Source: Caldilineaceae bacterium (GTDB lineage Bacteria > Chloroflexota > Anaerolineae > Caldilineales > Caldilineaceae). From it: a stretch of 44,657 nt of DNA. Positions within the stretch are counted from its first letter, which is position 1; every line of letters starts with the position of its first letter. A program made the position numbers and the translations under genes. The DNA lies in NCBI GenBank assembly GCA_018003515.1, contig JAGNDO010000041.1, positions 1 through 44,657 of the forward strand, in the 5' to 3' direction. Shown in pieces: positions 14,876-22,541 of this stretch. Below the pieces are notes generated by a model. It was not told the origin of the DNA. It was given only the letters and a program-made list of their open reading frames with translations, and made no database searches.

Positions 14876-15942
14876 AAGTGGCAATATGTGCAGGCTGTCA
14901 GAAAGCTCTTATAGGGCCATACATCAGTGCGTTGGGCAAACGCTGGCATCGACATTGTTTTCGTTGTCAACATTGTGGGCAACTTATAACGGAACAGGGA
15001 TTCACAATTCAGGGTGGCAAATCCTATCACGCTAACTGCCACAAGTTGGCCTTCGGCATAAAATGTGCTGTATGTGAGAAGTTCATCGAGGGTGCATATA
15101 TCAAAGACTTTTGGGGAAACACGTATTGCGCACATCACCGAGATGATCCGAACTATATTTGTTATGCGTGTAACCGCCCCATCAACCGAACGTTGGCGCA
15201 GGGTTATGTGAGATACCCAGATGGTCGTGTCATGTGCGATGTTTGCCGGGCAACAGCAGTAGATGATAACCAACGAGCTGCTCAGGTATTGGCTGAAGTC
15301 CAGAAAAGGATGCGCCGCTACGATTTGGACACGGATACTGTGACAATTCCCTTGCAGATGATTAGTGTGACAACGATGAATCAGCAGGGAATTACAGTAT
15401 CCGCAGCCCGTTTACAGGGCTTGACCCAAACCCGCACAGTGACCCGCAATGGAAGCATGCAGCGCCAGGTTAAGGCGGTGACAGTATTACGGGGTTTGCC
15501 TCAAGAACAATTTGCAGGCGTCTTAGCGCATGAGTTAGGTCACGTATGGCTTTTTGTGCAAGAAATAGATAAGTTACCACGGGATTTAGAGGAAGGGTTA
15601 TGCAATCTGTTTGCCTATCTGTTACATCAAGAAAAGACAACCCCGGACGCACGTTATTGTATCCACTTGCTGGAAAACAACCCTGATTCGGTCTATGGTG
15701 ATGGCTTTCGCCGTGCCAAGGGCTTGTATGAGAACAAAGGACTTCCGTGGCTATTAAATGCAGTACGCGCGCAACGAGATTGGCCGGCATTGGATACCTC
15801 TACAAACCAAAGGCCATACACATTAGTTGCAGAACTTTCGCTTGATGCTATGCCTGCCCCGGATTGGTCTGAGTTGACCCTACAGGCACCGTCTGCAAGA
15901 CCCGCCCCCTCACTTAATGAGTTAGAGAAACCAGAATGGTAA
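14869..15942 (+). CDS. LIM-domain DA1-like zinc peptidase
   Basis: A 357-residue protein; GTG 14872 overlaps the previous stop (GTGA) and GTG 14869 is equally possible. Residues 7-57 form a LIM domain (CAGC, HRHCFRCQHC, CH). A second Cys/His-rich zinc segment follows at about 66-126 (CAVC; CAHH; CYAC; CDVC). The C-terminal domain (about 200-325) has HELGH at 221-225 with EEG at 241-243, the layout of a zinc metallopeptidase, then YGDGFRRAKGL. This whole order matches plant DA1, a ubiquitin-activated peptidase. The tail carries LDAMPAPDWS and SLNELEKPEW. The substrate is unknown. Confidence 0.85.
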   Translation: MVKVAICAGCQKALIGPYISALGKRWHRHCFRCQHCGQLITEQGFTIQGGKSYHANCHKLAFGIKCAVCEKFIEGAYIKDFWGNTYCAHHRDDPNYICYACNRPINRTLAQGYVRYPDGRVMCDVCRATAVDDNQRAAQVLAEVQKRMRRYDLDTDTVTIPLQMISVTTMNQQGITVSAARLQGLTQTRTVTRNGSMQRQVKAVTVLRGLPQEQFAGVLAHELGHVWLFVQEIDKLPRDLEEGLCNLFAYLLHQEKTTPDARYCIHLLENNPDSVYGDGFRRAKGLYENKGLPWLLNAVRAQRDWPALDTSTNQRPYTLVAELSLDAMPAPDWSELTLQAPSARPAPSLNELEKPEW

Positions 15943-15973
15943 GCACAATAAGAGAAGTGTATTATGAATCTTT

Positions 15974-16165
15974 CTGATACTAACGGATTCTGTGGTTGGC
16001 CTTAATACCCCAAACGGGTTACGCGATATATTGTGTAGAAAAAATGTTCGACACAACATGTAGATAATAACGGGGCATTACATCCGACCATGTTGGCAAA
16101 TTTGGCCCCCTAATGCGGCTTATGTTGACCAAAAGGGTATAAACCACAGAATCCGTTAGTATCAG
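15974..16165. mobile_element. 192-bp element with 24-bp perfect inverted ends
   Basis: CTGATACTAACGGATTCTGT and four more bases at 15974-15997 are repeated in perfect inversion at 16142-16165; similarity continues inward (TAATACCC against TATACCC). No coding content. It lies between the DA1-like gene and an open frame that looks like a gene remnant, so a MITE-like insertion is the simplest reading. Confidence 0.65.
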
Positions 16166-16377
16166 GGAAGGAAATTACCGTCTTGGTGATAGTAGCAGAG
16201 GAGGGAATACCGGAACGATTATGTAGTGTGAATATGCAAGTACCATTCAACGTGTTGTTAAAGAATCTGGCAATGCAACTAAGTGGTAATACAGGGTTAA
16301 CCGTACCCGCCGCGACCTGGGCCGTGCGATCTTGGGTGGCGGCACTCAATTCAAATTCTAATCAAAGGAGATTTATC
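16129..16377 (+). pseudogene. Open frame before the vWA gene, possible beta-grasp remnant
   Basis: The vWA frame stays open upstream to 16129. From about 16168 it reads KEITVLVIVAEEGIPERL, then VNMQVPFNVLLKNLAMQLSG: two strands then a helix, a pattern seen in ubiquitin-like (beta-grasp) proteins such as YukD. Just left of the inverted-repeat element an ATG at 15964 with AGAAG upstream starts MNLSD. Removing the element could rejoin ATG-AAT-CTT-TCT to this frame. The fold assignment is a guess from pattern only, and the vWA gene has its own ribosome binding site. Confidence 0.3.
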
Positions 16378-17187
16378 ATGGCTTACGATAGAAAAGTTGA
16401 ACGGGCACATCCGGAGTTGATTATGATGGTGTTGGACGATTCCGGCAGTATGTCTCTAAATATGCCTGGAGGGAGCGATACCCGGGCACAATGGGTAGAA
16501 CGCTATGCAGGCATCATTTTGAAAGAGTTGTTAGCACGAAGTACCGAGATGCAGGGCGACCAACCGGTAGTCAAGGCCCGCTATTTTCTGGACGTTATTA
16601 TGTATGGTAGCCAACCTAAGGTATGGAATAATAATGCCGAAGAATTAGATATTGGTGTTGCGGTTCAGAAATTTAGCGATCAGGGCCATACCTTTGGTTT
16701 AGGCGGTAATTTAGGCGGTACGGATGCTGAAGCTGCTTTCAACGTGGCTTTACAAAAAGTACAAGCAGCATTACCAAAAGCGAATTTCAAAGATTCCTTT
16801 CCCCCCATGATCTTTCACTTGACAGACGGTGAAAGTGCTACGAATGCAGAAGCCATTGCTCAGAAATTGCAGGGTCTATCCACCAGCGATGGAAACATTC
16901 TGGTGGTCAATGCGTATATTGGCACGTCTACCAGCCTAAATTATAAAGACCCCAACGATTTCCCCGGGTATGTTGATGAACAGGATGTTGGCGGCAATCC
17001 TGATAACTTACGTCTTTTCCGTATGAGCAGTGTTATGCCGGATACCATCCGCGAAAACTTGATTGCCGACGGCATTTTCCCGGCTATTCGGGCTAATGCT
17101 CGGCTGTTCTTCGATGTGCGCACAAGAGATATGCTGAAGCATGTAATTCAGGTCGTCGGTTCTGGCGGCAGCCGGCAGCAGAAGTAG
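16378..17187 (+). CDS. vWA-domain protein (TerY-like)
   Basis: A 269-residue von Willebrand A domain protein. AAAGGAG before ATG 16378 sets the start. The metal-ion-dependent adhesion site D-x-S-x-S is intact (residues 20-24, LDDSGSMS), and the distal Asp is in HLTDGES. Length and single-domain form match TerY-type cytoplasmic vWA proteins, which in published TerY-P systems act with a PP2C phosphatase and a kinase. Those are the next genes here. No signal peptide or membrane segment is seen. A hairpin follows. Confidence 0.85.
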   Translation: MAYDRKVERAHPELIMMVLDDSGSMSLNMPGGSDTRAQWVERYAGIILKELLARSTEMQGDQPVVKARYFLDVIMYGSQPKVWNNNAEELDIGVAVQKFSDQGHTFGLGGNLGGTDAEAAFNVALQKVQAALPKANFKDSFPPMIFHLTDGESATNAEAIAQKLQGLSTSDGNILVVNAYIGTSTSLNYKDPNDFPGYVDEQDVGGNPDNLRLFRMSSVMPDTIRENLIADGIFPAIRANARLFFDVRTRDMLKHVIQVVGSGGSRQQK

Positions 17188-17199
17188 GTTAGCCGTTAC

Positions 17200-17240
17200 G
17201 GGCATATATCCCCTGCTTGTTCGTGAGGGGATATATGCCC
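17200..17240 (+). terminator. Hairpin between vWA and PP2C genes
   Basis: A 15-bp perfect stem (17200-17214 with 17226-17240) and 11-nt loop, with no clear T-run. It may attenuate readthrough from vWA into the PP2C gene. Confidence 0.55.
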
Positions 17241-17270
17241 ATTTAATACATTGGAAGAGGTGATCAGACT

Positions 17271-19316
17271 GTGGCTATATTGAAAATTGTTTCCGCTGGT
17301 AAAGACATAGACCAAATCAAAGATCAGGACCGTGCTGATTTCTATGAAAAAGGGCGGGAGATAACGGCGGTGGTATGTGATGGCGTTTTCACATCCACAA
17401 ACCCAGCAGAAGCCGCGCAATACGTAGTGGAGTCAGCCGAGCAAATATTTGATCACGCTGACGGCCTCAAAAATATCGTTTCTCAATTGATGGCACGGCG
17501 CCACGAACTCGCTGGACGCCCAGTAGACTTATCTTCAGTGCCGCCATCTATGCACAGGATGTTAGAGGAAATTGCGCGAGAAAAACGCCAAAAAAGCCAT
17601 CAAACCACACTCATCGCTATGCGTTGGAGTCGCGATAAAGAAGGCCTCAAATGGCGTTGGATTGGCTGTGGTGATTCCGCCGCATTTATCTTCTCTCCCC
17701 ACGGTAAGTTGCGCTGGGATAGCTTAGGGTTAAACAATGAGCAGACACCTTTGCCCCATGGGGCTGCTACCTTGGTACTTCCAGACAGTTATCGAGAAAC
17801 GCAGTTCACTGTAGAGAAGGGTAAATCCTATCCTTACGATAGCTGTGTTTTGCTGTGTAGCGATGGCTTTTATGATACGTTTGACACATTTGCCGAACTT
17901 TTTAAGTGGGTACGGGGAAACTACGCGGCGCTTGCTGACCCTGAGCAAAAGAATGTTTTAATGGCAGCTTTGCACGAGAAACTGGGGAGTAAAAAAGGGG
18001 ATGACGATATTTCTATCGTTCTGGACTGCCCGGCTTTTGCGAAACAGAATGCCAACCCGGCCCATGACGAGAGGCTTTTGGCACGTATTGACAATATTAA
18101 GGAGGAGTTTGATGCAGACCGAGTTGCTATCCGCACTGAACTGGATCAATTAAGCACCGATATCGTTGCGTTTCAAACTGATGTACACGAAATGCGTCAA
18201 ACACAGATGCCACAGTTCCAACATAAGTTTAAAGCTCATACCGCGCAAATCCACGCTTTTAATGAGCGTTATGAACAGCTAGAAACAAAAGTCAAACATC
18301 ATACAGAAAATTTGCAAAACCAGTGCAGTACTTTGGCGGCTGACGTAGCCCAAAGCGCTACCATCTTGCAATCCCTACGAGAGCAATTAGCTTTGTTAAA
18401 ACGGCAAACTGAAGGGAAAGTTGCCACGTCATGGGCTGATAATCTCAGCGGTGTGCTGGCAACGTGTGTGACCGAGACCGAGGCTATTCAACGCCGTTTG
18501 AGCACATTGCAAACCTGTCTAGCACTAGAACAACAGGTTGTGTACAGCAAACTGGAAATTGTAGAAGGTAGCCTAGCAAATTATTTGACCCATCTACGAC
18601 AACTTGAAGGGCAATGGCAGAACGAGCGGCAGCGAGTGCGCACAGATATAGAAGAAACACAGCAGACATTGACGGCAGTGACTAATGAGATAGTAACTGT
18701 GGGCCACCAATTTAGCGCACTTAGTGAGCGCATTGCACTCGGTGAAAAGGCCATACGCCGTGAACTTGACATCTTAGGAACACAACTAGCGCATTATATC
18801 ACTGAGGCACAAGACATCTGGCGTCGCATGGAGAATAATACGGATATGATTAAAGAATTAGAGAAACGATTAGATAATATTGAAATGGATCTCAAGTCCT
18901 TACACACAGAGAACCGGATCATCAAAATCTTGCTGGCGGTATGTCTTGTCATTTGTTTAGCCTTAATAGTGCTTCCTGTTTTAAGCGGCAATTCTGGTCC
19001 AGAGTCTGCTACCGTTTTGACGCCTACGCTTGGGGTTATATTAGATACGACACCTACAATAGAAGCGAGTGCTACACTTGAAGCTGTACCTGTTACTACT
19101 ACACCCGTAGTAGAGCCAACGGTTATGCCTGCGGCCACATTGGAGACCGAGGTCAGCCCTACACCAACGGAACCTACACCAACGGAAACTGTATCTGCTA
19201 TCATGCCCGAAGTAGATGCTACGCCTATACTTTCGGCTACGGCGATTATATCTGCTTCTACTCCTGTCATAAATCCCACCGCTACACTTTCGGCTACAGT
19301 GCCGATTACACAATAA
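17271..19316 (+). CDS. Membrane-anchored PP2C-type protein phosphatase with coiled coil
   Basis: A 681-residue protein; AGAGGTGAT precedes GTG 17271. Residues 1-255 form a PP2C phosphatase domain with metal ligands D37-G38 (VVCDGV), QTTLIA, GCGDSAAF, D198 (CSDGFYD) and D245 (DDDISIVLD). Residues about 265-545 are heptad-rich and predicted coiled coil. One transmembrane helix follows at about 553-573 (LLAVCLVICLALIVLPVL), then about 105 Thr/Pro-rich residues outside the cell. The likely job is to reverse phosphorylation by the two downstream kinases. The long coiled coil could dimerise it or bind the cytoplasmic partners. Confidence 0.88.
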   Translation: MAILKIVSAGKDIDQIKDQDRADFYEKGREITAVVCDGVFTSTNPAEAAQYVVESAEQIFDHADGLKNIVSQLMARRHELAGRPVDLSSVPPSMHRMLEEIAREKRQKSHQTTLIAMRWSRDKEGLKWRWIGCGDSAAFIFSPHGKLRWDSLGLNNEQTPLPHGAATLVLPDSYRETQFTVEKGKSYPYDSCVLLCSDGFYDTFDTFAELFKWVRGNYAALADPEQKNVLMAALHEKLGSKKGDDDISIVLDCPAFAKQNANPAHDERLLARIDNIKEEFDADRVAIRTELDQLSTDIVAFQTDVHEMRQTQMPQFQHKFKAHTAQIHAFNERYEQLETKVKHHTENLQNQCSTLAADVAQSATILQSLREQLALLKRQTEGKVATSWADNLSGVLATCVTETEAIQRRLSTLQTCLALEQQVVYSKLEIVEGSLANYLTHLRQLEGQWQNERQRVRTDIEETQQTLTAVTNEIVTVGHQFSALSERIALGEKAIRRELDILGTQLAHYITEAQDIWRRMENNTDMIKELEKRLDNIEMDLKSLHTENRIIKILLAVCLVICLALIVLPVLSGNSGPESATVLTPTLGVILDTTPTIEASATLEAVPVTTTPVVEPTVMPAATLETEVSPTPTEPTPTETVSAIMPEVDATPILSATAIISASTPVINPTATLSATVPITQ

Positions 19317-19354
19317 CGCTAATGCCTTTCTAAAAAATCAGCGGAGTGAATGAT

Positions 19355-20518
19355 ATGTCAGATATTGTAGATAGGTGGCTACGGAGCAACAAAAAAGCTT
19401 TTGTGGATGGGCAGGCTTTACGACCGAGGGAGAGCCCTTTTCTGAAAGGCACTGCCTTGGTTACCTCGCGGGGGCAGGCCAACGTATACTTCTTGCATAA
19501 TGGTGGGCGGTGGATTCTCAAGAAGTTTTTGGAAGGACGCAAACCCGACTTGACTTATATTCGTGCCATTTCAAAGGTTTTGCCGAAAGGTCATCCAGGT
19601 TTTGAGTCTGGAACGCAACGCTCAGTTTTAGAAAGTAGTTGCTTGTCCAACACGGGCTACTGTCACAAAGAACTAGCCCAGTGGCTTGACGAAACCGTTT
19701 TAATGCTCTGTGTTAATGGCTTTGATTGGGCATTTTGGGCGGATAAGTTAAGAGAAGGTAAAAACCAGTTTACAAAGGAACAACGATTATTATTGTGTAA
19801 AAACCTGAGTGAACACATCAAAGTTCTGGAAGGCAACAGCATTTCACACCGTGACCTATCCAGCACCAACATAATGATTGATGCCCAAACCTGGCAAGTT
19901 CATTTAATTGATTGGGATAGCTTGTATCGTGCCTCTCTCAAAATGCCGGGAAACACGACCTTTGGCACCAACGGCTACATCAGCCCTATTGTGAAGCGCA
20001 ATGGGTCTGAAGATCCAAATACAACGTGGCGAATAGGTTCTGATCGCTTCAGTCTGGCCGTATTGAATGTCGAGTTTCTGGCAATGTCAAATGCCTCGCC
20101 CCTCACAGGGGATGGCGGCATGTTTGAGCAAAACGAGTTATATAATCGTGGCGGTGGCGGCATTAAAAGAGTTTTGACTAAGGTGCAAAGTGACTTTCCT
20201 GATGCTACTTCACTGTTTATGCAAGCATTACAGGCGAAGAAGTTTGAAGATTGCCCCTCGCCGGATGACTGGATTCGTTTTAGTGGGTTGGGGTCAAAGT
20301 TTGAAGCACCAAAACTTGATGATCTCTATGACCCGATAAAGGATTTAGCAACCTTTATCCAGAAATGGAAGCCTATTACCCCCAAATCTGTTGAGCCATT
20401 AGATCAAGCCATGCCACCGGTTGATTGGTCTTCGATTACTATTCGTACTCACCCCCCCGCGCAACCGGAAAGACAGTCCCCCTCGCTTGATGATATGCCT
20501 CCTCTAGATTGGTCTTAA
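19355..20518 (+). CDS. Ser/Thr protein kinase-like protein 1 (cytoplasmic, with tail motif)
   Basis: A 387-residue protein; ATG 19355 is preferred over GTG 19346 because GCGGAG lies directly upstream and the protein then aligns with kinase 2 (MSDIVDRWLRS against MSVDIVDDWLRS). Kinase features: Lys in RWILKKF, catalytic loop H165-R-D-L-S-S-T-N, and IDWD in the metal-binding DFG position, then FGTNGYISPI as the activation/P+1 region. No membrane segment. The tail ends LDQAMPPVDWS and SLDDMPPLDWS, the motif shared with the first two island proteins. Confidence 0.85.
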   Translation: MSDIVDRWLRSNKKAFVDGQALRPRESPFLKGTALVTSRGQANVYFLHNGGRWILKKFLEGRKPDLTYIRAISKVLPKGHPGFESGTQRSVLESSCLSNTGYCHKELAQWLDETVLMLCVNGFDWAFWADKLREGKNQFTKEQRLLLCKNLSEHIKVLEGNSISHRDLSSTNIMIDAQTWQVHLIDWDSLYRASLKMPGNTTFGTNGYISPIVKRNGSEDPNTTWRIGSDRFSLAVLNVEFLAMSNASPLTGDGGMFEQNELYNRGGGGIKRVLTKVQSDFPDATSLFMQALQAKKFEDCPSPDDWIRFSGLGSKFEAPKLDDLYDPIKDLATFIQKWKPITPKSVEPLDQAMPPVDWSSITIRTHPPAQPERQSPSLDDMPPLDWS

Positions 20519-20533
20519 TCAAGGAGTTTGCTG

Positions 20534-22123
20534 ATGTCAGTTGATATTGTAGATGATTGGTTGCGAAGTGGACAGTACGCCAATATAGACGGTGAATTAC
20601 TGCGCCCGAAAAAACACCCGCTCTTGGAAACCACCACATTTTCAGTCGTGCGCGGGCAGGCCAGGGTCTTCTACTTAGAGAATACAAATGGGCAAGGTCG
20701 CATTTTGAAGAAATTTGTACCGGCAATGAAACCCGATCATGCTTACATCGCGTCAATTCGATCTTTAATCCCTAAAGAACAAGGCTTTGAGTCTGGCTTC
20801 CACCGAAAAACGTTGCAACAAAACAGCTTGCTGTATTCTAACAAAAATGGGGTTTATTATTCAAGTGGCTTTGCTACATGGTTACAAGATACTATCCTGA
20901 TGCCTCAGATTCAGGCAGATAATTGGTCCGTTATTATTGATAGAATTCGCAAGGGGACTCTCCAACTAACCATTGAACAAAGACTGCGATTGTGCGAGCA
21001 GTTGCTAAGGAAGGTCAAGTATTTAGAAAGTACCACTGTTTCACATCGAGACCTTTCCAGCCAGAATATAGTCATAGACAGAAACGGGAATGTGCATTTT
21101 ATTGATTGGGACTGTTTATATCACCCTAACTTGGCAATGCCAACTAATACTACTTACGGGACGAGTGGTTATATTGCACCCTTTGTCAATCAAGATGTGC
21201 AAAAAACTTGGTGTGAATACGCTGACAGATTTAGTTTAGCGGTATTGATCGCGGAGTTTTTAACCGCGGTGACAGGGGCTCCATTAGGCGGGGATGGGGG
21301 TATGTTTGATCAAGGAGATATTGATGCCAGAGGCGGGAAAAATGTAATTAAAATCTTATCTGATATAAATCAACAATCCTCGGTAGCTAAAGACCTTTTT
21401 CAAAAAGCACTCTATGCTTCTTCTTTTACACAAATGCCTTCTCCACAGTTATGGACAGACGCATTACCGTCACTGAAAACTATATCTCAAAAGCCTGATC
21501 CTCTATGGGATCATCAGCCAATAAAAACATTTACTTCTGTGACACAAGCTCCTGCCTCATCACACCCACCGTCGCCATCCGCGCCACAATGGCCGGATCA
21601 CATTCATATACCTGCACCTATAAGCCAGAGCCCGCTTGTAGTTACTTCTTCCACGGCTAAATCCCGATCAGGGAAAAGCAGTGTTTTCTTCGCAGTCCTG
21701 GCTATACTGATTCTGTTAGCCATAATCTATTTCGCTTCGGCGCAAAACACCGGCCTCACCATAGAGTCTGTTTCTTATTGGCAAGCAACCGGAGTTGACC
21801 TAAGCAGAAATTCAATAGCCTACATCGGCTACAATTCCGGCGCTTGGACTGTTGATAGTAATATCTACGGAACTGTTGGGCCGGAAGGATACCCCCCTGA
21901 CGTTGATGCTCAGATATGGAATCCTTTAGAATGTAAAATACTTCAAAGCGTGCCCTATGGAGCATTGTTAGGCAAAATAGGGAATGGTCCAGTTTTTGAG
22001 ATTGGAAGAAGCAAAGTGTTTTGGGTATCAGATGAAGGAGAATTGTATTTAAGCATAAATGATGATTATCAGTGCCTAGCTGATAATCAAGGCGAAATTA
22101 GTGTCACAATTGTTTCTCACTAA
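20534..22123 (+). CDS. Transmembrane Ser/Thr kinase-like protein 2 with PA-IL lectin-like ectodomain
   Basis: A 529-residue protein; AAGGAG seven bases before ATG 20534. The kinase domain (about 1-310) is a paralogue of kinase 1: RILKKFV, H171-R-D-L-S-S-Q-N, HFIDWD, YGTSGYIAPF. A Pro-rich linker leads to one transmembrane helix (about 384-402, VFFAVLAILILLAIIYFAS). The outer 125 residues resemble the PA-IL/LecA fold: WQATGVDL, VGPEGYP, YGALLGKIGNG, LYLSINDD, and DNQGEISVTI; in LecA the ND and DN region binds calcium and galactose. It probably senses a sugar or cell-surface ligand. Confidence 0.85.
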   Translation: MSVDIVDDWLRSGQYANIDGELLRPKKHPLLETTTFSVVRGQARVFYLENTNGQGRILKKFVPAMKPDHAYIASIRSLIPKEQGFESGFHRKTLQQNSLLYSNKNGVYYSSGFATWLQDTILMPQIQADNWSVIIDRIRKGTLQLTIEQRLRLCEQLLRKVKYLESTTVSHRDLSSQNIVIDRNGNVHFIDWDCLYHPNLAMPTNTTYGTSGYIAPFVNQDVQKTWCEYADRFSLAVLIAEFLTAVTGAPLGGDGGMFDQGDIDARGGKNVIKILSDINQQSSVAKDLFQKALYASSFTQMPSPQLWTDALPSLKTISQKPDPLWDHQPIKTFTSVTQAPASSHPPSPSAPQWPDHIHIPAPISQSPLVVTSSTAKSRSGKSSVFFAVLAILILLAIIYFASAQNTGLTIESVSYWQATGVDLSRNSIAYIGYNSGAWTVDSNIYGTVGPEGYPPDVDAQIWNPLECKILQSVPYGALLGKIGNGPVFEIGRSKVFWVSDEGELYLSINDDYQCLADNQGEISVTIVSH

Positions 22124-22131
22124 ATCAAGGC

Positions 22132-22240
22132 GCAGTTCAACACGGGTATGTAGGCGACGGGGCTTCCGCGACTGATACTGCCATTGGGCGGGCTGACGGG
22201 AAGAACAATGGGCGAGTGGAGTATGCAATCGGGCATGTAA
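22132..22240 (+). pseudogene. Possible OmpA C-terminal domain remnant
   Basis: One frame reads HGYVGDGASATDTAIGRADG, then KNNGRVEYAIG, which resembles the end of OmpA-like peptidoglycan-binding domains (GYG-x-x-P-x-A-x-N-x-x-x-x-GRAxNRRVE). There is no start and the match is short. It would mark debris at the right edge of the island. Confidence 0.3.
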
Positions 22241-22260
22241 TGGCCCGAAAAGGAAGAATC

Positions 22261-22395
22261 ATGGAGCTTACTGCAATTCTGACACCAGCACCTGAGGGCG
22301 GCTATGTTGCCATCAACCCTGAAACCGGGACAACCACCCAGGGGGAGACTGTCGAAGAAGCCTTGTCCAATCTGCGCGAGGCGACGGAACTATAG
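22261..22395 (+). CDS. Short HicB-like protein (orphan or truncated)
   Basis: A 44-residue ORF with AGGAAG before ATG 22261. ELTAILTPAPEGGYVAINPE, then TQGETVEEALSNLREATEL, is the core of HicB antitoxins (a partial RNase-H-like fold). Family members usually continue (ELYLE and beyond); here TAG follows at once, and no HicA toxin is next to it. It is either a minimal HicB-like protein or a truncated antitoxin at the island edge. Confidence 0.6.
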   Translation: MELTAILTPAPEGGYVAINPETGTTTQGETVEEALSNLREATEL

Positions 22396-22471
22396 TTGAC
22401 CCCAGTATCAAGACCACGAAACGCCCCAAGTGAGATAGACCCTGCTCCGCCGCCCCAAAATAGATGCCATA

Positions 22472-22514
22472 CGCAAAGCGGCCACCCGGCGAGACGCCGG
22501 GTGGCCGCTTTGCG
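22472..22514. terminator. Hairpin between the island and ugd
   Basis: A 20-bp perfect stem (22472-22491 with 22495-22514) around an AGA loop, downstream of both the HicB-like gene and ugd. No T-run on either side. Confidence 0.65.
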
Positions 22515-22541
22515 CGTGATGGCCGGGTGGTCGGCACGGAT

